Source: a virus
IMG/VR virus record: IMGVR_UViG_3300032073_000008
Coordinates: 1 to 64,000 of that record
DNA length: 64,000 nt
Strand: one strand, 5' to 3'
In this document: piece after piece, positions 24,589 to 32,742 of the stretch
How positions within the stretch are numbered: the stretch's first letter is position 1
How the letters are laid out: each line of letters starts with the position of its first letter
Made by a program: the position numbers and the translations under genes
Notes under the pieces: generated by a model
Told to the model about the DNA's origin: nothing
The model's database searches: none
What the model saw: the letters and a program-made list of their open reading frames with translations, nothing else

Positions 24589-24978
24589 TTATTGTTTTTT
24601 ACCAATGTTGTATTTTGTTTCAAGATTCCAGTCAGCTTTGTCCTTGTACGGCAAAACTTTAATTTGGTTCAAAGGAGCAATTAGCTCTTTTGTTTTATCA
24701 TCATCCACCAACTTTATCAATCCCCACTCAGCCAACAAGTTCGCAATAGTATTGCGTCTTGCAACATCTTCATCACCAAAATTACTAGGCTTACCATCAA
24801 GGGCAAACAACTCTTTAAAGTGGACAATGTAATACTTACCTTGCTTATGCAAGATATGGCACGATTGATATAGGGTTTTGTTTTTATGAGATGCAACACC
24901 GATTCGTGTTAGTGTTTCTCGAATCTTTAGAAAATCATCATCATTCTTTAGTATAACTTCCACTAGACTATCCAGCAT
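24589..24978 (-). CDS. regA: Translational repressor RegA
   Basis: This is a homologue of T4 RegA, which binds initiation regions of early mRNAs and blocks ribosomes. The block ETLTRIGVASHKNKTLYQSC (~20-40) followed by HILHKQGKYYIVHFKELF, and EWGLIKLVDDD near residue 85, match T4 RegA closely. The ATG at 24976-24978 follows GGGTGG and overlaps the gp62 stop by 11 nt. The position next to gp62 is the T4 arrangement. Its presence suggests that recurrent sequences around early start codons in this genome may be RegA targets. Confidence 0.92.
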   Translation of the reverse strand: MLDSLVEVILKNDDDFLKIRETLTRIGVASHKNKTLYQSCHILHKQGKYYIVHFKELFALDGKPSNFGDEDVARRNTIANLLAEWGLIKLVDDDKTKELIAPLNQIKVLPYKDKADWNLETKYNIGKKQ

Positions 24979-25384
24979 TTTTACCACCCTTATCTATTCT
25001 TCTTTTTATATCGCTGATTTGATCATCAGAAAGAATAGCAAGGGCTTGTTGGGTTTTAACATCGTTATAACCATAATACTCTTTAACACACGCCACATCA
25101 CTGTCTTTCTGCTTCTTTTCCCATTTAGCATAACGCTTTTTTGGTCTAACAGTATTTATAAAAAAGTGGAACTGTGGCTTTTTATCTAAGTAGTGGCGTG
25201 TATTCATTTCGTTGGCAAGACCAACAGTATCTGCATGGTATGACAATGCACGATTTGTTAGGAAAGGTTCATAACCTTTCTCAGCAAGTTTATCATTATC
25301 AGTTCCAGTCATCAAGTCGACTTTGGAAGTGTTAATGGCATTAATGTAATCAAATGGATTAGACAATTTATTCTCCAGCAACAA
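24968..25384 (-). CDS. 62: Clamp loader small subunit gp62
   Basis: This is a T4 gp62-like subunit of the sliding clamp loader. The opening LSNPFDYINAIN, the block EPFLTNRALSYHADTVGLANEMN (~40-62) and KPQFHFFINTVRPKKRYAKW are characteristic. The C-terminal half is a helical collar. At 138 aa it is shorter than T4 gp62 (187 aa), as in other marine T4-like phages. It overlaps the DexA-like gene upstream by 17 nt and regA downstream by 11 nt. It acts with gp44 (27799) and loads gp45 (30088) for the polymerase. Confidence 0.92.
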   Translation of the reverse strand: MLLENKLSNPFDYINAINTSKVDLMTGTDNDKLAEKGYEPFLTNRALSYHADTVGLANEMNTRHYLDKKPQFHFFINTVRPKKRYAKWEKKQKDSDVACVKEYYGYNDVKTQQALAILSDDQISDIKRRIDKGGKNAG

Positions 25385-25958
25385 TGTTGATGAGCTTTTG
25401 CATGCGCATCACATCCATAACAATATCATGGCGTGGGTCATGTCCAACAAATTTATCAGCTAACTCCTCAGGAACAAAAGTGTTCTTTAGTGGAGAGCCA
25501 TAAGACAAACCTTCAATGAATGATCGAGTATCTCGAATCAACCACCAGTCAAATGGATCTTTCTCATCAGAGTGAGCAAGCAGTGTGCGAAGAAAGATGG
25601 GATCAAATGAATTACCTCTTGTCCAAACCTTTCTTACTGGTTCAACATCAATCTTATCACAGAACCAATTATACAACTCTTTAATAGATTTGTCAAGAGG
25701 AGACGGTTTCAATAAAGCCTGAGCTTCTTTGGGTTGATTCTTCCACCAGTCTAGTGTACTCTTTTGGATAGTGCGACCAAGCTCAATCTGTTCAGCAACA
25801 TCAAAGCGAATCATATGTGAATCATCAAGCAACTCTTCATATTCATATGGGTTAGTTAAGAATCTTTTCTCATCATATTGCAAGACAGCCAAGCTAACCG
25901 CAACACCATTCACCATATCTTGACTTAATGTTTCGAAGTCATATATCACACTATTCAT
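25368..25958 (-). CDS. dexA: DexA-like 3'-5' exonuclease (DEDD family)
   Basis: This is an RNase T/DnaQ-fold exonuclease. Motif I is D7-x-E9 (IYDFETLS), motif II lies around WTRGNSFDPIFL (~113-124), and motif III HDPRHDIVMDVMRM supplies the final His and Asp. T4 DexA degrades DNA from the 3' end and has 227 residues; this protein has 196. It sits between the clamp-loader subunit genes, overlapping gp62. A role in host DNA degradation or nucleotide salvage is inferred from T4. RNA substrates cannot be excluded. Confidence 0.85.
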   Translation of the reverse strand: MNSVIYDFETLSQDMVNGVAVSLAVLQYDEKRFLTNPYEYEELLDDSHMIRFDVAEQIELGRTIQKSTLDWWKNQPKEAQALLKPSPLDKSIKELYNWFCDKIDVEPVRKVWTRGNSFDPIFLRTLLAHSDEKDPFDWWLIRDTRSFIEGLSYGSPLKNTFVPEELADKFVGHDPRHDIVMDVMRMQKLINIVAGE

Positions 25959-25961
25959 AGT

Positions 25962-26387
25962 TTACCATTCCCTAACATCAAGAACACCAGACAAAACATA
26001 ATCATTATTTTCTAACTCAAAACCTATTTCTTCAAGAGGACAACCAACTGCGTGTCCTGAAGATTCATGTAATGCACGAACATGTTTCTTATTATCATCA
26101 TCCCAATACCCTTCAGTAATAAAATTATCACTGCGGTTTTTGGCACAAGAAAGAAACTCCCATTCCTCAAACACTTTGGATGGATCTAACTCATCATTAG
26201 AACCACTGATGATATGTTCTATTAAACCAACCTCATCCCAATTGCTTGGAGTGACGAGAATCTCTCCTAGATCCCATGTAGTATCAAGAGTAATATATTC
26301 AGCATCACGACCATAGATTTCATTGATCTTAAATGAATTATCTTGAGTAGTTGATAGTACATATTTTCCACCAATATCAATTTTCAT
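25962..26387 (-). CDS. Hypothetical protein, paralogue of 18134-18568 (141 aa)
   Basis: The protein begins MKIDIGGKYVLSTTQDNSFK and shares with the 144-aa protein at 18134-18568 the same opening, a LDTTWDLGEILVTPSNWDEV block corresponding to ISTLWRNGTVNVTPQDKDEV, and an E-x-EF-x-S element. It is acidic and beta-rich, with no known catalytic motif. Its GAGAGG ribosome-binding site lies in the preceding 34-codon micro-ORF, whose stop overlaps this start by ATGA. Two related genes in two replication operons suggest a shared regulatory or inhibitor role, not yet known. Confidence 0.7.
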   Translation of the reverse strand: MKIDIGGKYVLSTTQDNSFKINEIYGRDAEYITLDTTWDLGEILVTPSNWDEVGLIEHIISGSNDELDPSKVFEEWEFLSCAKNRSDNFITEGYWDDDNKKHVRALHESSGHAVGCPLEEIGFELENNDYVLSGVLDVREW

Positions 26388-26488
26388 TTTTTCCTCTCTC
26401 GTCTTGCTTCTGCGTTAATTTGTGGGACTTTATCACCAGTATATGCCCATATTAAAATTAATACAAATATGAATGTGAATGTGATCAT
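26384..26488 (-). CDS. 34-aa membrane micro-protein
   Basis: A 34-codon ORF reads MITFTFIFVLILIWAYTGDK and then a basic tail ending ARRERKK. One hydrophobic helix spans residues ~3-16. Its ATG overlaps the stop of the upstream 119-aa membrane-protein gene (ATGA) and its TGA overlaps the start of the downstream gene (ATGA). This exact fit on both sides supports it as a real translated gene. It is probably an inner-membrane peptide working with the 119-aa protein. Function unknown. Confidence 0.7.
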   Translation of the reverse strand: MITFTFIFVLILIWAYTGDKVPQINAEARRERKK

Positions 26489-26844
26489 GCTTCTTTGTCT
26501 TGATCCCATACACACTTGTTTAATTGTTTTCGATTTTGTTTTATCTTTGCTTTAAGTTGATCTAATCTTAATGCAAGTAACCAACTGTCGCCTCGTCTTT
26601 CAGCATCATAAAATACAGAAGCAGTAAACATAATCATGAACAATATACCCATGTGGGCAACAAGACTCACGCCCATATAGATTACACTGCCAATATAAAG
26701 ACCAAATGCAATACACCACATCCAAGCAAGAACAGTCATAATCCAAAGTCTTGATACTGGGTCTGGAATATGACGCAGTGGATTTTTATTGTGATCCATT
26801 ACTGAATTATAAAGATCATAAAGCCATAAAAAATAAAGTTTCAT
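26485..26844 (-). CDS. Membrane protein with three hydrophobic segments (119 aa)
   Basis: Hydrophobic stretches at residues ~33-52 (WIMTVLAWMWCIAFGLYIG), ~54-68 and ~68-80 (GILFMIMFTASVFY) indicate a small polytopic protein with a basic, helical C-terminus (KAKIKQNRKQLNK). An AAGGAG ribosome-binding site is present. It lies between gp44 and the 34-aa membrane peptide in the clamp-loader operon, an unusual place for membrane proteins. No family is recognised. Confidence 0.7.
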   Translation of the reverse strand: MKLYFLWLYDLYNSVMDHNKNPLRHIPDPVSRLWIMTVLAWMWCIAFGLYIGSVIYMGVSLVAHMGILFMIMFTASVFYDAERRGDSWLLALRLDQLKAKIKQNRKQLNKCVWDQDKEA

Positions 26845-26857
26845 ATGTTACTCCTTA

Positions 26858-27799
26858 TTACTTCCATTCACAATCAATCATCATTTCAGTCAACATAGCC
26901 ATCATGTTGATCTCAGCATCAGCTGCAAATGCAGCCTTGTACTGATAGTCAGCTAATGTAACAACAACCTGAGGAACGCTGTTCGGCTCAACATACTCGC
27001 CAATTGTATCATAGATTGTTCGGAATACCTGAGATGTATCACCATCAATATTCTGAGCAACCCATTTACGAACCTTGCTGAACTCCTTTTCCTTCATAGA
27101 CTTCATCAAGTCCTTCATATTCAAGTCAGCAAAGTTTACTAGGATTCCAGCATCAATCTTACCAGTCCCAGCATAACGCTGAAGCTCATTCAAGACTCTG
27201 CGATTATCAGGGAAGTGACGCTTCACAACTTCAGCTACAACTTTCTTATCATAGTCGACTTGCTCGTTATCAAGTATAATACATGCACGCTTGAATAACT
27301 CAGAAGCAAGTTTTGGTTTGTCTTCGGGAGTTATTTTAAATTCAACGACAGAGCATCGCGAGTGTAGTGGCGAAATAATCTTGTTCACAAAGTTACATGT
27401 TAAGATAAATCCACAGTTGGCACTGTACTCTTCCATGAAGTTCCGAAGAGCTGGTTGAACAGTGTCTGCATTAAGATAGTCAGCTTCATCTAGGATGACA
27501 TATTTTCTGCCACCTGCCAAAGACATAGAAGAGGCAAACCCTTTTATCTTAGTCCGCAATGTATCAATTAATCGACCTTCATCTGATCCATTGATTACAA
27601 TATAGTCACATCCCAACTCCTCAAGCATTGCTTTGGCGATAGTTGTTTTACCAACACCAGCAGTACCTGTGAGTAATAAGTTTGGAACATTTTTGTTATC
27701 AACAAATGTCTGGAAAGTTTTCTTCAAACTGTTTGGTAGGATTGTATCAACCACAGACTGTGGGCGATACTTTTCAACATACAAAAATTCTTGTTGCAT
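26858..27799 (-). CDS. 44: Clamp loader large subunit gp44 (AAA+ ATPase)
   Basis: This is a T4 gp44/RFC-type clamp loader. Walker A is GTAGVGKT (45-52), Walker B VILDEAD (101-107), and the arginine-finger SRC motif is at S146-R147-C148 (LHSRCSV). The opening FLYVEKYRPQSVVDTI is the RFC-box signature. The start is the ATG at 27797-27799 behind AGGAGA; an upstream in-frame TTG is inside the ribosome-binding site. The length of 313 aa matches T4 (319). A near-perfect promoter lies ~25 nt upstream. It opens the operon to lysozyme. Confidence 0.96.
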   Translation of the reverse strand: MQQEFLYVEKYRPQSVVDTILPNSLKKTFQTFVDNKNVPNLLLTGTAGVGKTTIAKAMLEELGCDYIVINGSDEGRLIDTLRTKIKGFASSMSLAGGRKYVILDEADYLNADTVQPALRNFMEEYSANCGFILTCNFVNKIISPLHSRCSVVEFKITPEDKPKLASELFKRACIILDNEQVDYDKKVVAEVVKRHFPDNRRVLNELQRYAGTGKIDAGILVNFADLNMKDLMKSMKEKEFSKVRKWVAQNIDGDTSQVFRTIYDTIGEYVEPNSVPQVVVTLADYQYKAAFAADAEINMMAMLTEMMIDCEWK

Positions 27800-27826
27800 A
27801 ATATAATTTCTCCTCAATGTCCATCT

Positions 27827-27855
27827 ATTCTACTACATGATGGGTTAAATGTCAA
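27827..27855 (-). promoter_or_regulatory. Sigma70-like promoter of the gp44-lysozyme operon
   Basis: Minus strand TTGACA (27850-27855), a 17-bp spacer and TAGAAT (27827-27832). The -35 box touches the end of the upstream epimerase gene. Confidence 0.8.
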
Positions 27856-28601
27856 GTATTGCTCCTAACATATTCTTCAATATCATATTTTGGTGACCAG
27901 CCAAGATCTTTCAAGTCAGAATTATCAGCAGTGTTATCCCATGCCTCACATTCTTCACCTGCTCTAACCTCTGCATTACATCCAGCTAATTCACCCAGCT
28001 CAGATACAACCACACCTTTACCAGTTCCAATATCATAGACTGGTTTTAATTTATTCAGATCTTTATCCATAAGTAAGATTATTGCGTCCACTACATCATC
28101 AACATGAATGAAGTCACGGATATGATTTGTTAAGTAATCAACACGACCATCAATCAAGCGACCAATGAGCATTGAATCTCTTGCTCCCTCACCATAAACT
28201 GTAGTGAACCGTAAACCCACTTGATTGTAAAATGCAGTTTCTTCATTTATCTTTTTGCTCATACCATACGGTGATAAATGCCAGTTATGGACACAAGAAG
28301 AAGATGCATACAATAATGGTATCTCACTGTTGTGGCAATATTTTTGAAGTTTAGTTGTAAGTGAAACATTATTATCCCAATACTTTTGTGGATGGTTAAT
28401 GCTTTCTCTAACATTCGCAAATGCTGCAAGATGAATCACATAATCAGTGTCTAATTCCAATCTATTAGTTCTGGGATCAAGATCTTCTAAAGATTTGCCA
28501 ATCTTAGAGTCCCACTCATCAACAATGTGACCTAATGATTCAAGTCTTGACTTTACATGACTGCCAATAAAACCACGAGAACCTGTGACTGTTACTCTCA
28601 T
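27852..28601 (-). CDS. NAD-dependent epimerase/dehydratase (249 aa)
   Basis: MRVTVTGSRGFIGSHV is the extended-SDR NAD-binding motif. HLAAFANVRES, SSSCVH and the catalytic Y-x(3)-K in YGMSKKI (~113) follow, then RDFIHVDDV and an IGTGKGVVVSEL element typical of UDP-glucose 4-epimerase relatives. At ~249 aa it is shorter than most (310-340), with a reduced C-terminal substrate domain. Its ATG overlaps the stop of the DUF2693-like gene (ATGA). It is probably involved in NDP-sugar interconversion, together with 6387-7313 and 19354-20190. Confidence 0.85.
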   Translation of the reverse strand: MRVTVTGSRGFIGSHVKSRLESLGHIVDEWDSKIGKSLEDLDPRTNRLELDTDYVIHLAAFANVRESINHPQKYWDNNVSLTTKLQKYCHNSEIPLLYASSSCVHNWHLSPYGMSKKINEETAFYNQVGLRFTTVYGEGARDSMLIGRLIDGRVDYLTNHIRDFIHVDDVVDAIILLMDKDLNKLKPVYDIGTGKGVVVSELGELAGCNAEVRAGEECEAWDNTADNSDLKDLGWSPKYDIEEYVRSNT

Positions 28602-28858
28602 AAAACTTTCCATCCTGTGACAGTGTTAGTGCGGAATGATCTCCAAGCCTGAACATCTATCCCCCAAACTGGAATGTCTGCTGAATTTGCATTCACAGCT
28701 GATACTGTGATACTAGATCCAGCTTGCTCACTTATAATCTCGGGGTTGAGAGTACAAGGCATCACCCTTGTACCCCCACCATCAACTTTCTCATATGTGA
28801 CTTCGACAACGCCATCTTTGAGATGTTTTACCAGATTATTTACAGCTGATGACAACAT
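28598..28858 (-). CDS. DUF2693-like small protein (86 aa)
   Basis: The pattern DGVVEVTYEKVDGGGTRVMPC followed by TLNPEI, and near the end VQAWRSFRTNTVTGWK, matches the small DUF2693-type proteins of T4-like phages (from memory). These have an SH3-like beta barrel and no assigned biochemical role. The protein is 86 aa and soluble. It lies between FkbM and the epimerase, with ATGA coupling to the latter. Confidence 0.75.
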   Translation of the reverse strand: MLSSAVNNLVKHLKDGVVEVTYEKVDGGGTRVMPCTLNPEIISEQAGSSITVSAVNANSADIPVWGIDVQAWRSFRTNTVTGWKVL

Positions 28859-28875
28859 TTTATCCTTTCCTCATA

Positions 28876-29433
28876 TTATACAATCGCATAGATATCTGTA
28901 CTTTCTACCCAGCAAGTATATCCATATTTTTTTAATCGTTCCAGAAGAAGATTACAATCTACATGGGAATGTTCTATCTTAATTAATGTTGGTTTTATAC
29001 CAAAGCTAAACCCCTCAAAGACATTTGCTTCATGCCCTTCAACATCAATCTTTAGAAAGTCTATATGGTCAATATTATTCTTACTGATGTAAGAGTCTAA
29101 TGTCATAGCAGGAACTGTTATCTTTGCATGGTTAAAGCGTATATTATCTGGAATATCCAGAAGTTTTTCTCCCATATGTTCATCAGTGTCAACATGTCCG
29201 ATACCTCTGACCCAGCTATCAGTTGCTATGCTCTGTCTGAATGGGACATAACCATCTATATCTGAAATGGCAAGATTATCAACTTGGATATCATATGGCT
29301 TTGCTTGTTCAGACATAGTTTCAGCATATCGTGGATCAGCTTCAACCATGTAGCCAGACCAACCAGATTTTGCTAGAGGAAGGCATGTTCCAAAATCGCA
29401 CACGCCTACCTCTAGAAAGACTTTATTAGGCAT
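28876..29433 (-). CDS. FkbM-family methyltransferase (185 aa)
   Basis: The SAM-binding motif I appears as FLEVGVCDFGTCLPLAK (6-22). YMVEADPR (~30) gives the acidic residue for SAM ribose, and the FkbM hallmark HIDFLKIDVEGHEANVFEG lies near residue 125. These enzymes O-methylate sugars or other small acceptors. The ATG at 29431-29433 follows GGGAG and lies 8 nt inside gp45. A longer frame would sit entirely within gp45 and is less likely. A glycan-methylating role is inferred from the sugar genes nearby. Confidence 0.85.
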   Translation of the reverse strand: MPNKVFLEVGVCDFGTCLPLAKSGWSGYMVEADPRYAETMSEQAKPYDIQVDNLAISDIDGYVPFRQSIATDSWVRGIGHVDTDEHMGEKLLDIPDNIRFNHAKITVPAMTLDSYISKNNIDHIDFLKIDVEGHEANVFEGFSFGIKPTLIKIEHSHVDCNLLLERLKKYGYTCWVESTDIYAIV

Positions 29434-30088
29434 ACTTGCTCCCAGCTTCAGTTGCAACCCAATACTCAACAACAGATCCTTTGAAGTTTGAGATACCTTT
29501 AGATGATACATTCACCTTATAATCATCAGCCATGAACTTGAGATTTTCAGTCTTAAAGATAAACTCAAACTCAGCTTCAGTGACACCAACACTCAATCCA
29601 AACTCATTAGATGTTGGATTCTTGGTATCAGTAGCAACCAAAGAGATAGATCCATCAACACCACGAACAACAACTTCTGGTAATGATAATTGATTTGCAG
29701 CATTGACCACTTTCTTATAGTCGGCTTCACTCATATCAAAAGTTACTTCTGGATCAGGCAATTCAAGATCCTTTTCTGGTGGTGATACAACCATAGATGG
29801 ATCAGTGTAAGTGTAACGCGAAGTGCTGTTACCACCATTCTCTTTGATAGTCATAGATTTGTCACCAAAGTCTATGTCTGCATCATCAAACAAGCTAGTG
29901 AGACCAATAAACTGATTCAACTCATAGATCGCAAAGTCTTGAGGAAACGACTCATTCACAACAGCAGAAGCAAGAATGTTCTTCTGTGGTGACACTGTAC
30001 GCAAAACATTACCTGCTTTGAATACAAGAGACGGATTAATGGTGGAAAAGTTTTTCAAAACTTCAAAAGTGTTATCGCTTAATTTCAT
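29426..30088 (-). CDS. 45: Sliding clamp gp45
   Basis: This is a T4 gp45-like processivity clamp that encircles DNA and tethers polymerase; in T4 it also activates late transcription with gp55 and gp33. Features include the opening MKLSDNTFEVLKNFSTINPS, FAIYELNQFIGL (~52-63), and a two-domain beta/alpha pattern over 220 residues, close to T4 (228). The ribosome-binding site is GAGGAAT. Its stop overlaps the FkbM start by 8 nt. It works with gp44/gp62 in the next operon. Confidence 0.94.
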   Translation of the reverse strand: MKLSDNTFEVLKNFSTINPSLVFKAGNVLRTVSPQKNILASAVVNESFPQDFAIYELNQFIGLTSLFDDADIDFGDKSMTIKENGGNSTSRYTYTDPSMVVSPPEKDLELPDPEVTFDMSEADYKKVVNAANQLSLPEVVVRGVDGSISLVATDTKNPTSNEFGLSVGVTEAEFEFIFKTENLKFMADDYKVNVSSKGISNFKGSVVEYWVATEAGSKYA

Positions 30089-30567
30089 GGTGATTCCTCA
30101 TTATTTAAATCGTGATTGTGTAATGCAATCAATGCATAGTGTAATACTTTCAATAAATCCTTGCGGTTGTAACCGTCTTTCCTGCCATAACGCTGAACAT
30201 ACTTCAATACATTACCCAACGCAAACCCCTCGCCATGACCACAGTCAATAATGAACTCTGTTGACTGAAACTTATTCTTTGAATAGTGCTCAGAATAAGT
30301 AGCATTAACATAGTCACGCAATTCATCAATCAACTCACCCTCATTAAATTTGTAGAGTGTTATGTCAAAAACATCAGAAGATTTGTTAGAAGGAACTAAT
30401 GGCTCATTATAATGTTCCAAAGAGTCATTATACCTTATTGGCTTGTTTCTGTCAACCTCAGAATAATATTCAGCAGTGTGTTCATAATTATCTTTCTGTT
30501 TGGAAGATGATTTTTTTCTCAGCTGATTCCATTCCTGAGGAGTAGCATCGTCAATACTTTTGCCCAT
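30085..30567 (-). CDS. DUF3310-containing protein (160 aa)
   Basis: The C-terminal block FALGNVLKYVQRYGRKDGYN followed by RKDLLKVLHYALIAL is the DUF3310 signature found in many phages near nucleotide or replication genes. The N-terminal ~70 residues are polar. The ATG lies in a TAATG overlap with the glycosyltransferase-like gene and the stop overlaps gp45 by 4 nt. The family has been linked loosely to nucleotide kinases, but no P-loop is visible here, so the function is open. Confidence 0.8.
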   Translation of the reverse strand: MGKSIDDATPQEWNQLRKKSSSKQKDNYEHTAEYYSEVDRNKPIRYNDSLEHYNEPLVPSNKSSDVFDITLYKFNEGELIDELRDYVNATYSEHYSKNKFQSTEFIIDCGHGEGFALGNVLKYVQRYGRKDGYNRKDLLKVLHYALIALHNHDLNNEESP

Positions 30568-31445
30568 TACTTCCTCCCTCGTTTTTTCTTTTTCTTGCCT
30601 TTCTTTAACACAGCTTCGTCTGCAGTAGCACTAACACCGAGTGCAGCAAGATCAGGTAAAGAACCACCGAAGTGATAAGTGCCGACATGAACCATCTTCA
30701 TCCAAGGACACAACCAAGTTTCAACACCAACCTTTTCCATCCACTGACAAAACATGTAATCTTCTGACAGATATCGTCTTGAATCTGGATCAATTAGTGC
30801 TTGGAAATACATCATGATTTCTCGCGATCCATCAAACTCAGTAGTCCTGATATGATCAGGCAGGTATGTGAAGTCAGGATATGCTTCAGCAAACTTTTCA
30901 AATGCTGACCGCTGAACCATCATGAATCCAGTACCACCCTCAAGAACCTTACATGGTCTGTCAATCCTAATTTGACCACCCTGAGTCTCTTTGGGGTTGA
31001 AAACATAATCACCAACAAACTTCTCAAGCTCATTTGGGTCTTTGTCAGCAAAACCTCTATCAACAGCTGTCTTAATTTTCTCCCATGCAATCGTTTTCTT
31101 GGGATATGGACCACACATTATCTCTTTGCGATCTTCAGCATTAACATCAGGATCCATAAAAGCAGCAAGAGACAAAACATCATGAGGATCAAACCCAATA
31201 TCAGAATCAATAAACATTAAGTGGGTGCAGTCACTTCGTAAAAATTCATCAACACAATAATTTCTAGCACGAGTGATTAATGATTCATTAAATAAGTAGA
31301 AAAAGTTTAGGCTGACTTCATATGCTTGACACAGTTTGGATAAATCCGCACATGCCTTTGCGTACATACCATGACAGTTACCACCATACATTGGAGTCGC
31401 GACCATAATCTTTCTTTTGCGCAACTCTTCTAATTTTATTTCCAT
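30567..31445 (-). CDS. GT-A-type glycosyltransferase-like protein (292 aa)
   Basis: The protein opens with KIMVATPMYGGNCHGMYAKA. A DSD motif after a hydrophobic strand (HLMFIDSDIGFDP, ~75-87) is the nucleotide-sugar/metal site. GGTGFMMVQRSAFE (~171) and SEDYMFCQWME (~231) match acceptor-side blocks of this phage glycosyltransferase group. The C-terminus is lysine-rich (KKGKKKKKRGRK). It opens the gp45 operon behind a strong promoter that overlaps a terminator. Targets might be host surface glycans or modified bases. The latter is worth considering given the hypermodification cluster. Confidence 0.75.
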   Translation of the reverse strand: MEIKLEELRKRKIMVATPMYGGNCHGMYAKACADLSKLCQAYEVSLNFFYLFNESLITRARNYCVDEFLRSDCTHLMFIDSDIGFDPHDVLSLAAFMDPDVNAEDRKEIMCGPYPKKTIAWEKIKTAVDRGFADKDPNELEKFVGDYVFNPKETQGGQIRIDRPCKVLEGGTGFMMVQRSAFEKFAEAYPDFTYLPDHIRTTEFDGSREIMMYFQALIDPDSRRYLSEDYMFCQWMEKVGVETWLCPWMKMVHVGTYHFGGSLPDLAALGVSATADEAVLKKGKKKKKRGRK

Positions 31446-31477
31446 CGTGTTTCCTCTTTTAATTTTGCGATGTAAAG

Positions 31478-31506
31478 ATTATATTCCAAAATGTGAAAAA
31501 AGTCAA
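31478..31506 (-). promoter_or_regulatory. Sigma70-like promoter overlapping a terminator
   Basis: Minus strand TTGACT (31501-31506), a 17-bp spacer and TATAAT (31478-31483). The -35 box is also the 3' arm of the terminator stem at 31501-31520. Confidence 0.85.
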
Positions 31507-31520
31507 CCCGAAGATTGACT
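31496..31520 (-). terminator. Terminator after the CobS-like gene, UUCG loop
   Basis: AGTCAA and TTGACT pair (31515-31520 with 31501-31506), extended by two pairs closing a UUCG tetraloop. A run of Ts follows on the minus strand. Confidence 0.85.
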
Positions 31521-31538
31521 TCCTTCACAAGAGAGATA

Positions 31539-32705
31539 TTAAGCAGCAATTTCTTCAGGCTCTTCAGCCATGTCATCAACTGTGCCAGCATCAGCATCAA
31601 TCTTTGAATAGAGATCAAGGAATGATGTTTTGGTGTCTTCATCAAAACGATTAATACACATATTAATCGCAGTCATCCGACCACCTTTATCACCAAAGAT
31701 CTTATATGCTTTGGCAATATGAACAAGACGACGAGTCGAGATAACTTCATCAATACCGCCATCATAAAAAGTCTTGCGGATAATGTCAGCCCAATCAACA
31801 AGTTTGGTTACAAACTCAGAGTCATCTAGACCGAGACTAGCGAACACTTCATTCAAGATTCGTTTCTCAGTGCTCACTGGAGGATACTCCTGCTCGCAAG
31901 TAATAGGGAATCTTTCAAGGAATGCTTCATTCAGCACATTAGTACCAATAAAGCGACCATCATCAGATCCTTTACCTTTGGTGTTAGCAGTAGCGATAAC
32001 ATTAAACCCAACAGCAGGATTAATATACTCACCAGTCTTTTTGATAAAATATCCTTTACCCTCAAGGATAGACTGAAGACACATAATCTTTGCTGGATTA
32101 CCCAGATCGATCTCATCCAGAAGTAATAAAGCACCACGCTCCATTGCCTTGATAACTGGACCTTTGAAGAAACGAGTGTCACCGTCAACAAGACGGAAAC
32201 CACCAATCAGGTCATCTTCATCAGTCTCAATTGTAAAGTTTACACGGATGACTTCACGCTTCAACTGAGCACATGCTTGTTCAACCGAGAATGTTTTACC
32301 ATTACCAGACATACCAGTAATGAAAGATGGATAGAACATACCAGACTTAATGACTTGCTTCAGTGTCGAGAAATTACCAAAGGGAACAAACAAAGGATCT
32401 TTGGCAGGGACAAGATTTTCAGTGAAGCCATCAGTGACAACATTCATCTCAGCAACAAGTTTGTTAGGCTCAAGATTAGTCACAGGAGCTGGAGCAGACG
32501 GTGCGAGAGGAGCAGGAGAGCTCACTGCAGTCGTCTTTGGAGCAGTTGAAGGCAGGTTATACAAACCACGATCAACACGGAGAGCAGTCGCGAAATACTT
32601 ACTCGGCACTTTCACGCCAAGCTCACGAGCAACTCTTTTGGTTTCAAGACTAGGAACAGGATTATTCCCATACTTTTCTTTCAGGATAGAATATAGATCA
32701 GTCAT
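31539..32705 (-). CDS. cobS: CobS/MoxR-type AAA+ ATPase (388 aa)
   Basis: Marine T4-like phages commonly carry this gene annotated as CobS. Walker A is GMSGNGKT (131-138), a Walker B LLLLDEID follows near 195, and an ATANTKGKG sensor region near 240 matches the MoxR/CobS clade. The first 100 residues hold a small helical domain and a P/A/T-rich linker. The ATG at 32703-32705 follows GAGAGA; an upstream ATG at 32720 lacks a ribosome-binding site. MoxR ATPases work with vWA proteins, and one is encoded just upstream. A chaperone or remodelling role is more likely than cobalamin synthesis, since no other Cob genes are present. Confidence 0.88.
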   Translation of the reverse strand: MTDLYSILKEKYGNNPVPSLETKRVARELGVKVPSKYFATALRVDRGLYNLPSTAPKTTAVSSPAPLAPSAPAPVTNLEPNKLVAEMNVVTDGFTENLVPAKDPLFVPFGNFSTLKQVIKSGMFYPSFITGMSGNGKTFSVEQACAQLKREVIRVNFTIETDEDDLIGGFRLVDGDTRFFKGPVIKAMERGALLLLDEIDLGNPAKIMCLQSILEGKGYFIKKTGEYINPAVGFNVIATANTKGKGSDDGRFIGTNVLNEAFLERFPITCEQEYPPVSTEKRILNEVFASLGLDDSEFVTKLVDWADIIRKTFYDGGIDEVISTRRLVHIAKAYKIFGDKGGRMTAINMCINRFDEDTKTSFLDLYSKIDADAGTVDDMAEEPEEIAA

Positions 32706-32742
32706 ATAGGTCTCTCTCATTTATTAATCAATTTCAAATACA

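Noticed and set aside
25153-25160. TATAAATA inside gp62
   Set aside because: It matches the late promoter box but lies within coding sequence far from a late gene start. Probably chance.
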